A stretch of 64,000 bases of DNA from Lepeophtheirus salmonis. Lineage: Eukaryota > Arthropoda > Copepoda > Siphonostomatoida > Caligidae. Made by a program: the position numbers and the translations under genes. Under the pieces are notes generated by a model. It saw nothing but the letters and a program-made list of their open reading frames with translations. It did not search any database and was not told where the DNA came from. The stretch lies in the NCBI RefSeq assembly GCF_016086655.4, contig NC_052138.2, positions 31,197,403-31,261,402 on the forward strand, read 5' to 3'. The number at the start of each line of letters is the position of its first letter. Position 1 is the first letter of the stretch. Of the stretch, positions 1-11,172 are shown one piece after another.

Positions 1-66
1 AAAAAATCTGTGTTAAGCAAAAATGGGTCAAATGGCTTTATTTGTGTGATTTATATGAGTACTTAC

Positions 67-2206
67 CACTAACAAAGATCTTTGTCCAAGTGGGAAATAA
101 TCCCCGCATGAAAGAGTGGGTTGATTGTAGTACATTTGTGAGGTCATTTTGACGAGAAGTCGTTCTAATTTTGGACTTCCATCAACAGATGTTATTTGGC
201 AAACTCCAGCTAATGGCTTTCGCGACTAAAAGGAAAGAAATGGGTAGCAAAATCGATTTGAATGAAAAAGAAGGTGTACGACTTTTTACCTCATGTTTGA
301 GATTTTGTGCATGACAGCAAACTAAGAAAATTCTTATAAAAGCTAAAACACAAAGGCCAATAAATGTATAAACTATTTCAAAATGTTTGATGGCGAAGAG
401 GTTTAAGTAGGCCCATACGATGAAGGAGATAGAAAGAGCAATTAAATGTGAGAACAGAGCTGTTGAAAACATGTTATTCATCTCTTGAATGATATCTCCC
501 AAGTCAACATATGCGCATCTCAATGATTCAAGCTGAAATACAACATTGGTTGCTTATATATACCTATATTAAATATGAAAGAGGAAAGTTATACTTGAGC
601 AATTAGGCTCTGTTCTTCTTCTTTGGTTGGCTTTGACTCTACCCCATCCATCATTTTATAATTAGGCCCTGGCTCATCTTTTAACCAAAGGTCCATGGGT
701 ACATTTTGTTTGTCTATATCTGTTTTCATTAAGTCTTCCTGTTTTGGCTCGAATATTTGGTCGAACCGATACTGGAGTATGTTCTGTAGAACATTAATAT
801 TCCCGCTGGGTTTTACAGGAAGTCTCCAAATCTTTGTTTTTGTACAGAGTTGTTTGTTCAGGGTTCTGTATCGTTTTCTTAGAGACAGACACAAAAAAAT
901 ATACTGCAAATCATATGCAATGGGTATGCCGTAGGACGCCACATCAGAGAAGAAATAGAGCAAATGCCAAAATTTAGACTGTTCCAGCAAATAATAAACA
1001 GTTACTCCATGGCCAGCCCAGAGGAAAATATAAAAAATACACCACCATATAATCTTTCGATTAAGTTTGGAGTATTGCTTTTCTTTTAAATCTAAGAGGA
1101 ATCCACGCCGGATAAGGAGTAGAATACATCAGCCAATGAACGGGAGTTTAATATTCCACAACTAACAATCAGTATAGCAGAGATCCATTGTCCACCCAAG
1201 TTAGCTTGGAACGTTGCACTGGACAGAACTACGCATCCATTGTTTGTTTTGTTCATATAGTGTTGAAATGCTGTATCACTTGGCCATTCAGTGCTGACAT
1301 TTAATTTGATAAATGTTAGGACAAATAGTGCCACCCAACCTAGGAAAAGAAAAAAAAAGAAGACATTAAGCACAAATTTTTATTCCTGACACTCAAAATC
1401 ATAAGCTTGTAAGAAAAATACCATTTCTACATTACCATCGCACAGTGTTTATAACCAAAAATCCAGACTCTCACAAATTATTTCTGAAAATTACTTATTA
1501 TAAAATGAATTACGATAAAACTTGAAAGGATATCACAAATTTTTACTATAGTTATCCAAAACTATATGTAATATTAAAGATTCAAATTATTCACTATCTA
1601 GGATCACACATGCCTCAAGATGAGAAAAGTTTTTTTTTTTTTTAAATGCTGAATATCAACATATTTGACCTCCCTAGGCACTTGACTTTTTACCTATTTG
1701 AATATGGACTGGAGAAAGCACTTACAAATATAAAGTATAAATGTGTAAAAGTTCAAGTAGGTTTTGCATTCCCCTTCCAAATCCTCTTCCGTCCATATTA
1801 CGGGGAGTAGCCCAAGTGTTTTCGACATGAAAATCATGGAACTTCCACTCTTATGAATCCGATCTTCAAAATAATCCTCAAATTCCTTATCAAATATGAT
1901 TTTAGTATCCGGAACACTTTCATCATCATCGTCATCATCATAGAACTCATTGCCCTCAACTGGATCTTTCTCATCTTCAATCGTGCTTCTATCATCATCC
2001 ATTACAGTCGATGTTGTGAGTCTAGAGGGATTCTTGGTTCCATTTGATACTGTCCAAATAGACCCAGATAGGGAATTTTTATCGATTTCATTCGAAGCTA
2101 GGTTGGATGGCACTTCATCAAACAATAACACACTATTTGATGCAGGGTTAGGGGGTTGAGACTTTGGTATTTTTACACCATCAGCTAGTTCAGATGGATT
2201 TAACAT
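67..2206 (-). CDS. Gustatory-receptor-like seven-transmembrane protein (partial, C-terminal exon outside window)
   Basis: Probable ligand-gated cation channel or chemoreceptor of the arthropod gustatory receptor family (7tm_7 fold, cytoplasmic N-terminus), acting in the plasma membrane. Exons read on the minus strand: 2206-1726 (starts at ATG, donor GTAAGT), 1339-595 (acceptor TTCCTAG, donor GTATAA), 532-290 (acceptor TTTCAG, donor GTAAAA), 225-67 (acceptor CCTTTTAG, donor GTAAGT). Introns are 386, 62 and 64 nt and all phases agree. The N-terminus carries a long acidic stretch including six consecutive Asp, then SKTLGLLPV, the hydrophobic entry typical of this family. Later exons give at least five hydrophobic helices, then the family-like segment CHAQNLKHE spliced to SRKPLAGV, and KLERLLVKM before the expected last helix. 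That helix (TYhhhhhQF motif) should lie left of base 1. Exon 1339-595 needs one extra base near 1094-1095 to stay open (reads LSGVDSS-LDLKEKQ). The family call rests on topology and loop patterns; the ligand is unknown. Confidence 0.78.
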
Positions 2207-2839
2207 GATTTTTTTCCTTCACACTATATCCGAATTTCTTTGATACTTTTTTTGAAGATGTTGAACAAAATATAACCAATAAATCTAGGGATATTTCACT
2301 CAATCATGAATACAAACACCTAGTGAGTCTTTGGCCTCAAAAAACTCAATAAACAATGATTACTTAGAACTTTTTTTAAATGTTATTTTGTTCCTACAAT
2401 TAAGAGCGCTTACGAAGTGGATTAAATATTAATAGAATGGTTGCATAGGAACCAAAAATGGTTATACTCAAAAAAGAAAAAAAAAGAAATAATACTTGAC
2501 TATATATGTGGTACATCAAAACAAAAACAATCTTGAAAAAAAAATCAAGAAAAGGAGAAAATGTCCAAGTTATATACATACTAGGGTTTCCATGATCACA
2601 TTATTCCAAGATTTCCCCATAGTTTTACACCTACGGAAAATACATAGGAAAATACTAAATTAATTATTCTAGTGATGGGCATGTTGAATTTTAACCCATG
2701 GTATGGGCTGTGTATTGAAAATAAAACAACCCCTAGCTCCACTTAAATTTAGCTCGTTCATCACTTAATCAAAATCTCAAGAATCAATAATTTTAACTTG
2801 AGCCAAATATATTTCCGTATCTACTAGACATGTACAAAA
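2207..2839. other. Intergenic, AT-rich, with one hAT-like terminal motif
   Basis: No coding sequence recognised upstream of the receptor gene. Around 2674 there is TAGTGATGGGCA, similar to the ends of the hAT-like element at 62 kb, and about 90 bases downstream a loosely inverted counterpart (TTCATCACTT). This may be a roughly 100-bp terminal fragment or miniature element; I could not see a clear target duplication. The receptor promoter, if close, would lie here; no motif is strong enough to name. Confidence 0.35.
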
Positions 2840-3245
2840 ATGTTTAGAGACCATCTGAGGCTCTAATTTGTGTCCTCTAATCATTGGTATAACACCTCTA
2901 GTGTTCATGATGCCCCAAGACGCCTTCTGAAGGATTTGTACTTCTTTCTTATGTATTCTATGGATATATCTGCACAGTGTTCGTTTATGGTCGCTTTCAA
3001 GTGCATGATGTTTTTGCGTCTAAGGGTACAGTCACTGGACTCTCTATGCAACCAGAAGGCGTGGTTCAAAGGTGTGGTGTAATACGGGTGGCATATTTCT
3101 TTTGGTCAGAAAATGATTTTACTGCTCAACCCTCTTTGAGCAGCATTGGCAGTGTAGGTAGGAGCCCTGTCTTGCTGCAGGACCAAATTATCATCTAGGA
3201 TGTTAGCCAAAACCCCACAAAAACAAGTCAGCCTCCATATTTTAT
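2840..3245 (-). pseudogene. Tc1/mariner transposase remnant
   Basis: Reading the minus strand, the frame around 3220-3115 gives LVLQQDRAPTYTANAAQRG, the region of the second catalytic Asp in Tc1/mariner DDE transposases (usual form QQDxAPxHT). Shifted frames downstream (about 2890-3110) give pieces resembling WPKE and a C-terminal KSFRRRL-like segment. At least one stop (after SSKIIF) and frameshifts separate the pieces, so the copy is dead. No inverted terminal repeats were found close by. Family assignment rests on the QQDxAP motif and the order of the pieces. Confidence 0.7.
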
Positions 3246-4437
3246 TTCCTGGGCACGAGTGTTTTGTTCAGATGCAATTTTCTTGATAACTTAAATATGA
3301 TAAATAAATATTTCTACACAGTGTTATAAAATGTTCAACGTTCCTGACTTTATGTATGTCCGTCTCTGAAAAACTCACCAGAACCACTCAATTCAACCAT
3401 AGCGTAGAGGTCAAATTTCAGTGTCGCCCCGGTATATTTCAGTTTTTTGTAGCAAATTGAATCAGGTTACGGAATTTTAAAAAAACTGGATCCACGAGCT
3501 CTTAAAATAAGAGAACCCTTGCATTATTAGTGAAAATGATAAAAATGAAGAACTTGAGAATAATAGGACACGCTAGAAATGAATTATTTCTACTTAAAAT
3601 ATACAAATAAATACTTCAATTTCATGGTAATTCTTATTTACATAGAGTATATATACAGCTCAATATATTTCTAAAACATATTTTGTTCAATTATAGGCTT
3701 TGTATTCAAGCATTGGGATGAGTTAAGAGAGAGTTGGGATGTTTACTATAATTTAAAACCTTCAATTGATTTATGAAACTAAATGTATTTAGTATATTCA
3801 ATAAAATGACCCCTTTCAAAAAGAATCTATCAATTACTAATTCTTCCATTGTGACCATGAATTTTAGATACTTCATGTACCATTTGAATGTGTCTTCAAA
3901 GGATTACTATTAGTCGAGAAAGTATAAAAATTATCGTGGAAATATGTTTGATACCTGTGTGGTTACGATACCAATATTTTGGACTGGTTTCATTATCAAA
4001 AATGAGTATCAGTATTTCAATATTTTCGATTGAAAGTACAAAAGAAAAATGTCATAAAGTGTATTTGACATGAGCTGAAAGGGGTTTCAGTACATTGTAG
4101 CAGAATACAGAGTGGGACCTGCATGTTTTTCTAGAATGTGTGGGAAGGGTCTTTTGTAGGCAGTCCACATGGAGATGCCAACATTTGTACCAGCCTTGTC
4201 TGCACTAACAATGATGCAGATGAGATTGCACCCACAACACATTGTAGCTCTTACATTTGTATAGTTAGAAACATGAGATAAAGATAATACTTGTGTATTT
4301 GGTGTTTCAGCTGTCGTTCGGTTGTGTAACGAAACCTCATGATTAAAATTAGTTAGAATAAAATTTCCAGGGATTACGTCATCAGTTTTTCTATGAGATT
4401 GTGGGGCTGCATGTACCGATTATAATATCAACCTTTT
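3246..4437. other. Intergenic, nothing recognised
   Basis: AT-rich sequence with only short open frames. The stretch 4080-4280 has a more balanced base composition and may be part of a decayed repeat, but no motif supports a call. Confidence 0.4.
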
Positions 4438-4484
4438 CAACAAGGTTGTTCAGGTAAATCCTGAACAATAATGAGAGCACTATT
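4438..4484. mobile_element. Solo terminal end of the 16.5-kb Tc1/mariner family
   Basis: CAAGGTTGTTCAGGTAAATC followed by CTGAACAATAATGAGAGCA closely matches the left end of the element at 16494 (CAGGGTCGTTCAGGTAAATC, then AACAATAAGGAAAGCA a little further in). The matching sequence stops after about 45 bases and no right end follows, so this is a truncated or deleted copy. Confidence 0.6.
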
Positions 4485-4517
4485 TTTTTAAATCTTCATT
4501 TATTGCAAACCAAGTAC

Positions 4518-4827
4518 CCAAGGTTACTAAAAATACAAGGTTATACCCTAACGCGTGTACAACTGATGTTTGACATCCACCACGCTTTTAATATTGACGT
4601 CATAGTAGATAAGTGGCTGTGTGATTGGTCAATATCTGTTTTTCTTTCCCAACAGTCGGTACGATACATTAAATTGAAAATATTAGCTATAGTGACGTCA
4701 TAGATTGTGAGGGATTGGGCGTTTTGTCAAAATTTGCCTGTCTTGCCCAGCAGTCGGTATAATACATCAGATTGTAGCAAGCCCGATTACATGATGGTCT
4801 AACCTTGTATTTCTATTAACCTTGCCA
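4518..4827. mobile_element. MITE-like element, family A, copy 1
   Basis: About 310 bp bounded by inverted repeats of about 26 nt: the left end (4518-4543) reads AAGGTTACTAAAAATACAAG, and the right end (4801-4827, reverse complement) reads CAAGGTTAATAGAAATACAA. A short direct repeat AGTACC flanks both sides, suggesting a target-site duplication. There is no coding capacity. It holds two perfect TGACGTCA sites (4595-4602 and 4693-4700) and two internal copies of a sequence containing CAGTCGGTA. A second copy is at 36615 and a single end at 46893. Confidence 0.75.
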
Positions 4828-5953
4828 GTACCCAAAGGACTCGAGGAAAAGAGTGGACAAACAAAAAAATCTACAATAACAAAAATATCAGGGGAAGAAA
4901 TAAGGTCTTCATCTACAACTATTGCACCAAAATATTTATTTTTTTATAAAGTAGTTGTTAATATTTTGTTTTATTATCTTTATGAAAGAATGCAATTAAA
5001 AATTTAATTTTTATATTTTAAAATATAAAGTTAAAATAGAACTGAATTTACTTTTTAAATATTAAAAACTTTAGAAAATTTTATCCTAAAAACATGAATA
5101 ATATTAAAAAATAATACATTTAAATAATTAATTATAATTAAATATGGCAAATAATCAAGACATGTGTTGCACAATTTCATTTTTACTAGCCCGAACATTG
5201 TTCTTCATTCCTCCTTTCTCGGATGGTCTCTTTCGAGAAAATTTTGCGCGCATCTTAACACGAACATAGTAATATTTTGTAATAACATTTGCCTTAATAT
5301 TATGACAATCAGTTAAGGATATATTTGTTGTATCTTTTTAATCTAGATATTACAGAATTTTGCTTACTTTTTTAAAATTTTTGAATTTCCATAAGGTTGC
5401 AAAATCGCTTCTCGGCTTTAATTAATATATTTTCGAAGACTTCCTTGATACCATAAAAATTGACTGGTATAAACTTTTAAATGAAGGAGTTTTGTATATG
5501 GGCCAATATCACTTGTGTCTAAAATAGCAAACTAAGACAGTCCCAACAAACAGACCGATAGGTCTTCATTTGGTTTAAAATATACCCAGAATATAATATA
5601 AAGTATCAGGTTGTTGTTCAAACGACAGAGTATATTTATATAGCCGAGGAGATAGATCTTCATCCTATAGCCTCTAATGATGTTGGAGTTGGGCTATTGT
5701 ACTGAATAATTTTCCTGCGGCATCTTAAGTAAATCTTCGAGTTAAAATGAATGAAAATCTTTTATATATTTGGTGGATGTCTTTTGGAGAATTAAACATT
5801 TTCATAGGTGATAAGACTGGATAATTTTTACACGAAATTGATATATTATTAAGTACATTGCAATAAATAAGTGTTGGCTAATTATGATAAATGATTAAAT
5901 TAAGCCCACAATGTAGTACATAAATTGCTTTCTATACCTTTCAAATAGACATT
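4828..5953. other. Intergenic, nothing recognised
   Basis: Very AT-rich; no domain, inverted-repeat element or RNA gene could be supported. Confidence 0.45.
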
Positions 5954-6082
5954 ATGGCAGTGGACAATTTTAAGCCAATCAGTAAAGAGGAGGAAAACCC
6001 ATACTTTTTATTTACTGAGCGTTTAGGGTTGTTGGAATCGTTGAAAAAGAACGAATTTGATTGGTTGAAAGAGATTATATAA
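5954..6082 (+). CDS. Short unrecognised open frame, possibly a decayed exon
   Basis: An ATG frame of 42 codons with protein-like composition (for example SKEEENPYFLFTERLGLLE then KKNEFDWLKEI) ends in TAA. The same frame stays open beyond that stop to about 6190 (contains HVGILASSKQLFLSMG). I recognise no family. It could be an exon of a gene whose other parts I cannot identify, a pseudogene interrupted by a stop, or chance. The opposite-strand frame over the same bases looks like a shadow. Confidence 0.2.
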   Translation: MAVDNFKPISKEEENPYFLFTERLGLLESLKKNEFDWLKEII

Positions 6083-6190
6083 AAAAAAGGAATAAAACAC
6101 GTTGGTATCCTTGCATCTTCTAAACAACTTTTCCTCAGTATGGGGCTAATCATCAGCATGGCAACTTTTCCTCACATTATGATGGGAAAA

Positions 6191-9184
6191 TAAAATTATA
6201 TTTTGCCGTTTTTGCGTTTTCTCGTGCCCATCTCGTTCTTTATGGCAAGTAATCCACCACTCCAAAACCCCTCATCACATCATCAACTTAAAAGTCTTCA
6301 AGAAACACGAAATTCAAGGAGACGAAGAAGAATTAAACGGTTCATCATTCAATTTGGACGTAGCCGAGTTCTTTGTGACGTGTAACATCCTCTTAAATGT
6401 TCTGGATCATCCCAATTTCTCCTTTAATTTATCATTTAATTGTCAACACGTAAATATTAACAATATTTTTTAAATAATTTGTTACTTTATTGCCTCATTT
6501 GTATTCTTTAGATTTCATACCAAAGTTATCTATTCATCCTTTATGTTCAGTGGTCACTAAGAAGTTATGACTACACTTCCTGTAATGATGGGTTTGATGT
6601 TATCAAACTAACAAAATATTTTGTCTTCCATAAATTTACAGAATATAATATACATTTATAAAGTTATTTATAGGGAAGTTATATATTAATAATATACAAC
6701 AATCCCTCTTCCTTCATGTCTAAATAAATAAATAATTTAAGTTAATGATATAATCTAAACGATACTCTTTTAATTGGGTTGGAATCGATATTTACTTTGA
6801 ACTCTTGATCCAGCGACAGATACAATTGCGCAACTATTACATTTTTGAAGTAATATCCATGGGCATCCAATGCATCGATGGTTAATTTATTCAGTTCAAA
6901 TTTTAGAATAGAATTGATGATCGAAATAGAGTTTTCTTTTAGACACCTGCATACTCTTGCATTGTGGCCTCTCTTACCACGAAGTAACTTCCTCGCGAAG
7001 TATTAGTATTTCGACCAAATTTAAGACTATTTCTCCCTTAGACTTAGATTCTCGAGACAGATTTTTCTTTATCTCTATGGTTTTACGTCAACATGTAAGA
7101 AATGAACAACTACAGGGTCATACAAAAATTAATATAGTTGACATTTAATTTACACACATGCAATTTACGATTTGGTATATCCCCCTTGTATATTGATATT
7201 CGTAACCAAAGTTTTGTATTTTGACAATTAATATTTAATATTAATTGTATCATACAATAAATTATAACTAACATTAACACATTTTCTTGATAATATTATT
7301 TTGATTATATAGTACCAAGTAAAGCTATATTTTGGTGAAGGAAAGCTTCTATGTGTAGTGAATTTTCAGATAAGTTGTATTGTTAAAAAAATCATAATTG
7401 AGATATCTTATAAGTATGTTCGAAATTATCCATCGGCCATAAAGTATGATTTATGAATAAAGGTTTGTTTATTTCCGAAAGAAAACAGAGGAACCAGATA
7501 GTTGAAGTTGTATTTGCGGGCGCACTTGCGCAAAGTCCTGATTCTCACAACCCTATGAGTGTCCACTCTTTCCCTTGAGCCCTTCAGTAGTACCATGTGC
7601 ATTATGCAGTATACGGCAATACATATATGGCGATAACATTAAAGCAAGCCGGTATTTTTTGATGAAACGGAGAAAAACGCATTATAAGTTTTTTACTTCA
7701 ATGAAAAGCCAAAGAGGATTTTTTAAAGAGTCAAATACAGTATTAAGCCACAGGAAAGCTCTCCAACAAGTTATTCATATGATGGATATTTGTTTCAATT
7801 TTTACATGAACATATTATATACAAGTTCAGTCAATTTGATCGTCCGGTATTTGAACTTTAAATCGAATTTTGATATCATTAATATAATCAATTTGAGGTG
7901 ATGAGGGATGTTCTTAACCAACAGCTAATCCCTGTCTTCTTTTTATTATTATCACAACGTGAATACTAATAAACTTTTCTTTAAATATAATTTTCACGTC
8001 ATGACGTCTCAGTATCATTTATGATCTATGTTACCAAATAATCAATTTTTATCCGGTTCATCTACATTAAAAACTGCGGCTCCTAAGGACTTTATTCCTT
8101 TTTAAATCAATATAAGTTATAGTACTCAAATCAACAGATATGTTTATCATATTGTTGCAAAAAAAAAAAAGTATATCAGCTTGCTTTTATGTTATCGCCA
8201 GACACATTTAATAGATTTGAGGTTTCATTGATTTATAAAATTGTTCCGAAGGATTAATTTTTATATTAATTGTAAATTGTTTATGGTGTCATTGTTATAA
8301 AAAGAAAAAAGGAGGCAAAAAAAAAACATTAGCAAAGCATTTTCCTTGACTTTCTATTGTCCAAAAGCTAATAAGGATCTACCTCTCATATTAAAATGTA
8401 AATAAGCAAGTTATAACCATTCCTTATAGATCAGAATGTAGTTAAAGGTGGTATTAAATGTACATACGTACTAGCTATGAAATGTTACATTTCGTATTTT
8501 GAGAGATACACAAAGCGTGTAGATATTGTAATATTCTGCAAAATTAAGGGATCATTAATCAGGGATTTTAATTTCCATCTGTCATAGAATGTACATATAC
8601 TCGTATACAGTATCGTATGCTTTTAATTATTACAGTATGGCTGGGTACAAGACGTTATAATATAATATTATATGTATGGAGAGTGGAATGTTGGATCTTT
8701 GTAGTTCTAAATATATTACATATATTCGCGGAGAAAATTAATTAATTTTATGTTTTGTGGATAAACGTCATGGAAACAAAGACAAATATTATTTAATTAG
8801 AACAAATTTTTCGTGACAAGGCATATTACGCATGTATAATTCTACTAGTGGTTTAAATAAAGAGTTTTATTATCCTTTATTTCATTATTAAATAGGTACA
8901 AAAGTATTACTAATTTATTCAACAGGTAGGCGGCAGAGACTTGGTGAGCCACAATAATATAATTATTAAGATATTACTATTATTATTTAATTTAATTTAT
9001 TTAGGGAGTTGATCTACCAATCGGTATTTAGTCTCCCAAATGAAGATGGTCAATAGCATGTTTTTTTCACTTTGATAAATAAAAAATTGTGTCATCGATA
9101 TAATTAATAATTTCATATCAATATGAAAACGATTGATATATTGCTAGTTCCAAAGCTAAAATCATGGCTCAACAAAAATAATAA
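6191..9184. other. Intergenic, nothing recognised
   Basis: A frame of about 108 codons exists at 7575-7901 (plus) but shows no domain, skewed composition or conserved motif, so I do not call it a gene. The rest is AT-rich with short frames only. Confidence 0.4.
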
Positions 9185-9404
9185 TAATCAGCTCATGTCA
9201 TGGTGCTCCAAGTTATATACGAAATTGGGATTTTTGATGCCTCATCACCTCTTCAACCACAAAGAAAATGTGAATACCCAGGTCTATGGTCAAGTTTCGC
9301 AATCCAAAGTTATTCCCGAGATGAAGTATAAGCCTCAGGGGAAGCCTTTCGTCATTCAACAGGATTCAGCACATTGTCATACCAAGTGGTCCATTAAAAA
9401 CTGA
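9185..9404 (+). pseudogene. Tc1/mariner transposase fragment (catalytic core)
   Basis: The plus-strand frame contains PHHLFNHKENVNTQVYGQV and then PFVIQQDSAHCHTKW, the segment leading into and including the second catalytic Asp of a Tc1-like DDE transposase. It ends abruptly after about 70 residues with no downstream SPDLNPxD segment, and the N-terminal helix-turn-helix part is missing. It abuts a different, oppositely oriented remnant at 9515. Confidence 0.75.
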
Positions 9405-9514
9405 AAATTTTGAATTTTAAATTTCAACAAGATAGAAGTTATTTTTGAACGATAGAATTTCTACGAAATTAATACTATAAATAGATTTGTGAGCTGTCTA
9501 AATTATTAATATAG

Positions 9515-10045
9515 CCACCCTTAGCGGCAATGATGATTTCCAGGTGGCGGAGGAAGGCCTGGCACCCCTTCTGATGTAGTCCTCTGGTTTGGCGTCCCAG
9601 TTCTAACTGATAGTGACTTTGAGGCCTTTGGTGTTTGGATGACAGACACTGCAGGCCTCATGCACCACACAAAAGGTATGGTCGAAGGGGTTGTCATCAG
9701 GGCTGTAGGGGGCCAAAAGGGTCGAAAAAGAGTTCAAAGGAGATGGGTTTCTTTCATTGCTCGTGTCAAAAGTGGACTCCCCAACTCACAATGCTCTTTC
9801 CAACCCCTTTTTTTATAGCTCTCTAGATAGTATTGTATGAAACCCCGAGATCTTTTGCATGGTCCCTCATGCGCTTGAGGGGCTTGGACTAAGCTGTTTT
9901 CTTTAAATTTTCCTGGGTCCAGTTTGGCCTTTATGAAAGATCCATTCTTCCTCTTCAACGTTTCCAACTTGCTGACAGCGTAGACGGTGGTCCTGTACAC
10001 AGCCAACCGCTTGGAGTGTACAAAAGGAAATTCATTTATCACGAT
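9515..10045 (-). pseudogene. Internally deleted Tc1/mariner transposase remnant
   Basis: On the minus strand, from 10040 downwards, the frames give an N-terminal part (TVYAVSKLETLKRKNG, then in another frame MRDHAKDLGVSYNTI, a helix-turn-helix region). They then jump to a C-terminal part (APYSPDDNPFDHTF and AFLRHLEIIIAAKGGYI near 9515). The segment that should carry the first two catalytic Asp residues is absent and several frameshifts and stops are present. It is a non-autonomous deletion derivative or a decayed copy; its end inverted repeats were not resolved. Confidence 0.72.
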
Positions 10046-10329
10046 TAAGTGTCATTTTCTTTACATGTATGCAAGCTAGAGAACTCAGGTTTGTTTGTAT
10101 TTTTGTAACTAATTGTTTATTCATTAATATAGAGAAATATAAATTAATTTCAAATTTCAATTAATTTGCAAAGATAGGAAAGATCTATTGAATATTGCCA
10201 AATAAAATGACTAACGTTGTAATTAAATATAGCTTAATTAAACATAGAAATTGTAACTTGTACAGTCAGCTTATACAAGTTACAACTTGCACAGAAATTA
10301 CAACTAAACACAGGTCATACCTATGTCTT

Positions 10330-11172
10330 CAGGGTAGGGCAGCAAAACGTGGGCTGTTAATTAATGTTTATTTTCTCATTACAATGAAAAGGTTTAGTGA
10401 TTATTTTTTGATATTCTGTTTCAGCCATCTTTTTTGCATAAACCAACTATACTAATTATTTAGTTATTTCATCATAATGGGCGAGCAATAAGAAAAAAAG
10501 CAGCGGATCTCAGAACCCCTGCGTGCTGGAGTTGATGTTATGAAGATTACGAACATTGGTAAGTGTTCTAGGAGCCTGGTTTTTAAGTTGGCCAAGATGA
10601 ATAAGAAAAAAGATGTAGAAGACCTCTCCAGGATGTCAGGAAGTGGAGGGTATAATATAAAGAGAGATACTAAGTTTTTCATAACTTTGGAGAAGATGAT
10701 CAAGGATCATCCCCGCCAAATCGATGAATTGCCTCGCCAACGACTTCTCTGTGGCTCCTAGGACCATCAGAAGGGGGATAAATGCATAATTTGGGATTAA
10801 TTTCTTTCACAAGGACTCCACACAACCTTCTGACAGAGGCTATGAAATCCAGGAGGCTCGAGAGGTGCAAATAAATCCTCATATGGATCGAGGCAAATAC
10901 GTAAATTGAGAAAATTTTCTTGAACAGAAGATTTTCAGTGTTGCTCAATTTCACAAACGCCAGAACGACCGCTGGCATGCAGCAACAAAAAAAGAGATCC
11001 AAGGGGTTTACCACACCAAATACCCGCCCCAAACAATGGTCCTGGTTGTTGTGGCCTCTGATGGAAAGAAATGCCTCCATTCATTTTTAAGGCTGGACAG
11101 AAAATCACCCAGGAGGCCTACTATAAGGTGCTAAGGTACAATATCTTGCCATGGCTAAAGAAATTTCTAGTA
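10330..11172 (+). pseudogene. Tc1/mariner element with degenerate transposase (family B, long copy)
   Basis: Begins with a terminal sequence GGGTAGGGCAGCAAAACGTG shared with the short copy at 27 kb. Plus-strand frames give an N-terminal region (FKLAKMNKKKDVEDLSRMSG, then FFITLEKMIKDHPRQ), a core region (EQKIFSVAQFHKRQNDRWHA, then MVLVVVASDGKKC) and FKAGQKITQEAYYKVLRYN. The first catalytic motif, usually DEKxF, reads EQKIF, so the Asp is lost. Frameshifts separate the pieces. The matching sequence ends near 11172 in VLPWLK-like residues, before the second catalytic Asp. Confidence 0.78.

Noticed and set aside
7575..7901. 108-codon plus-strand frame
   Set aside because: Cysteine- and aromatic-rich, no motif, no splice or neighbour support; not distinguishable from chance.
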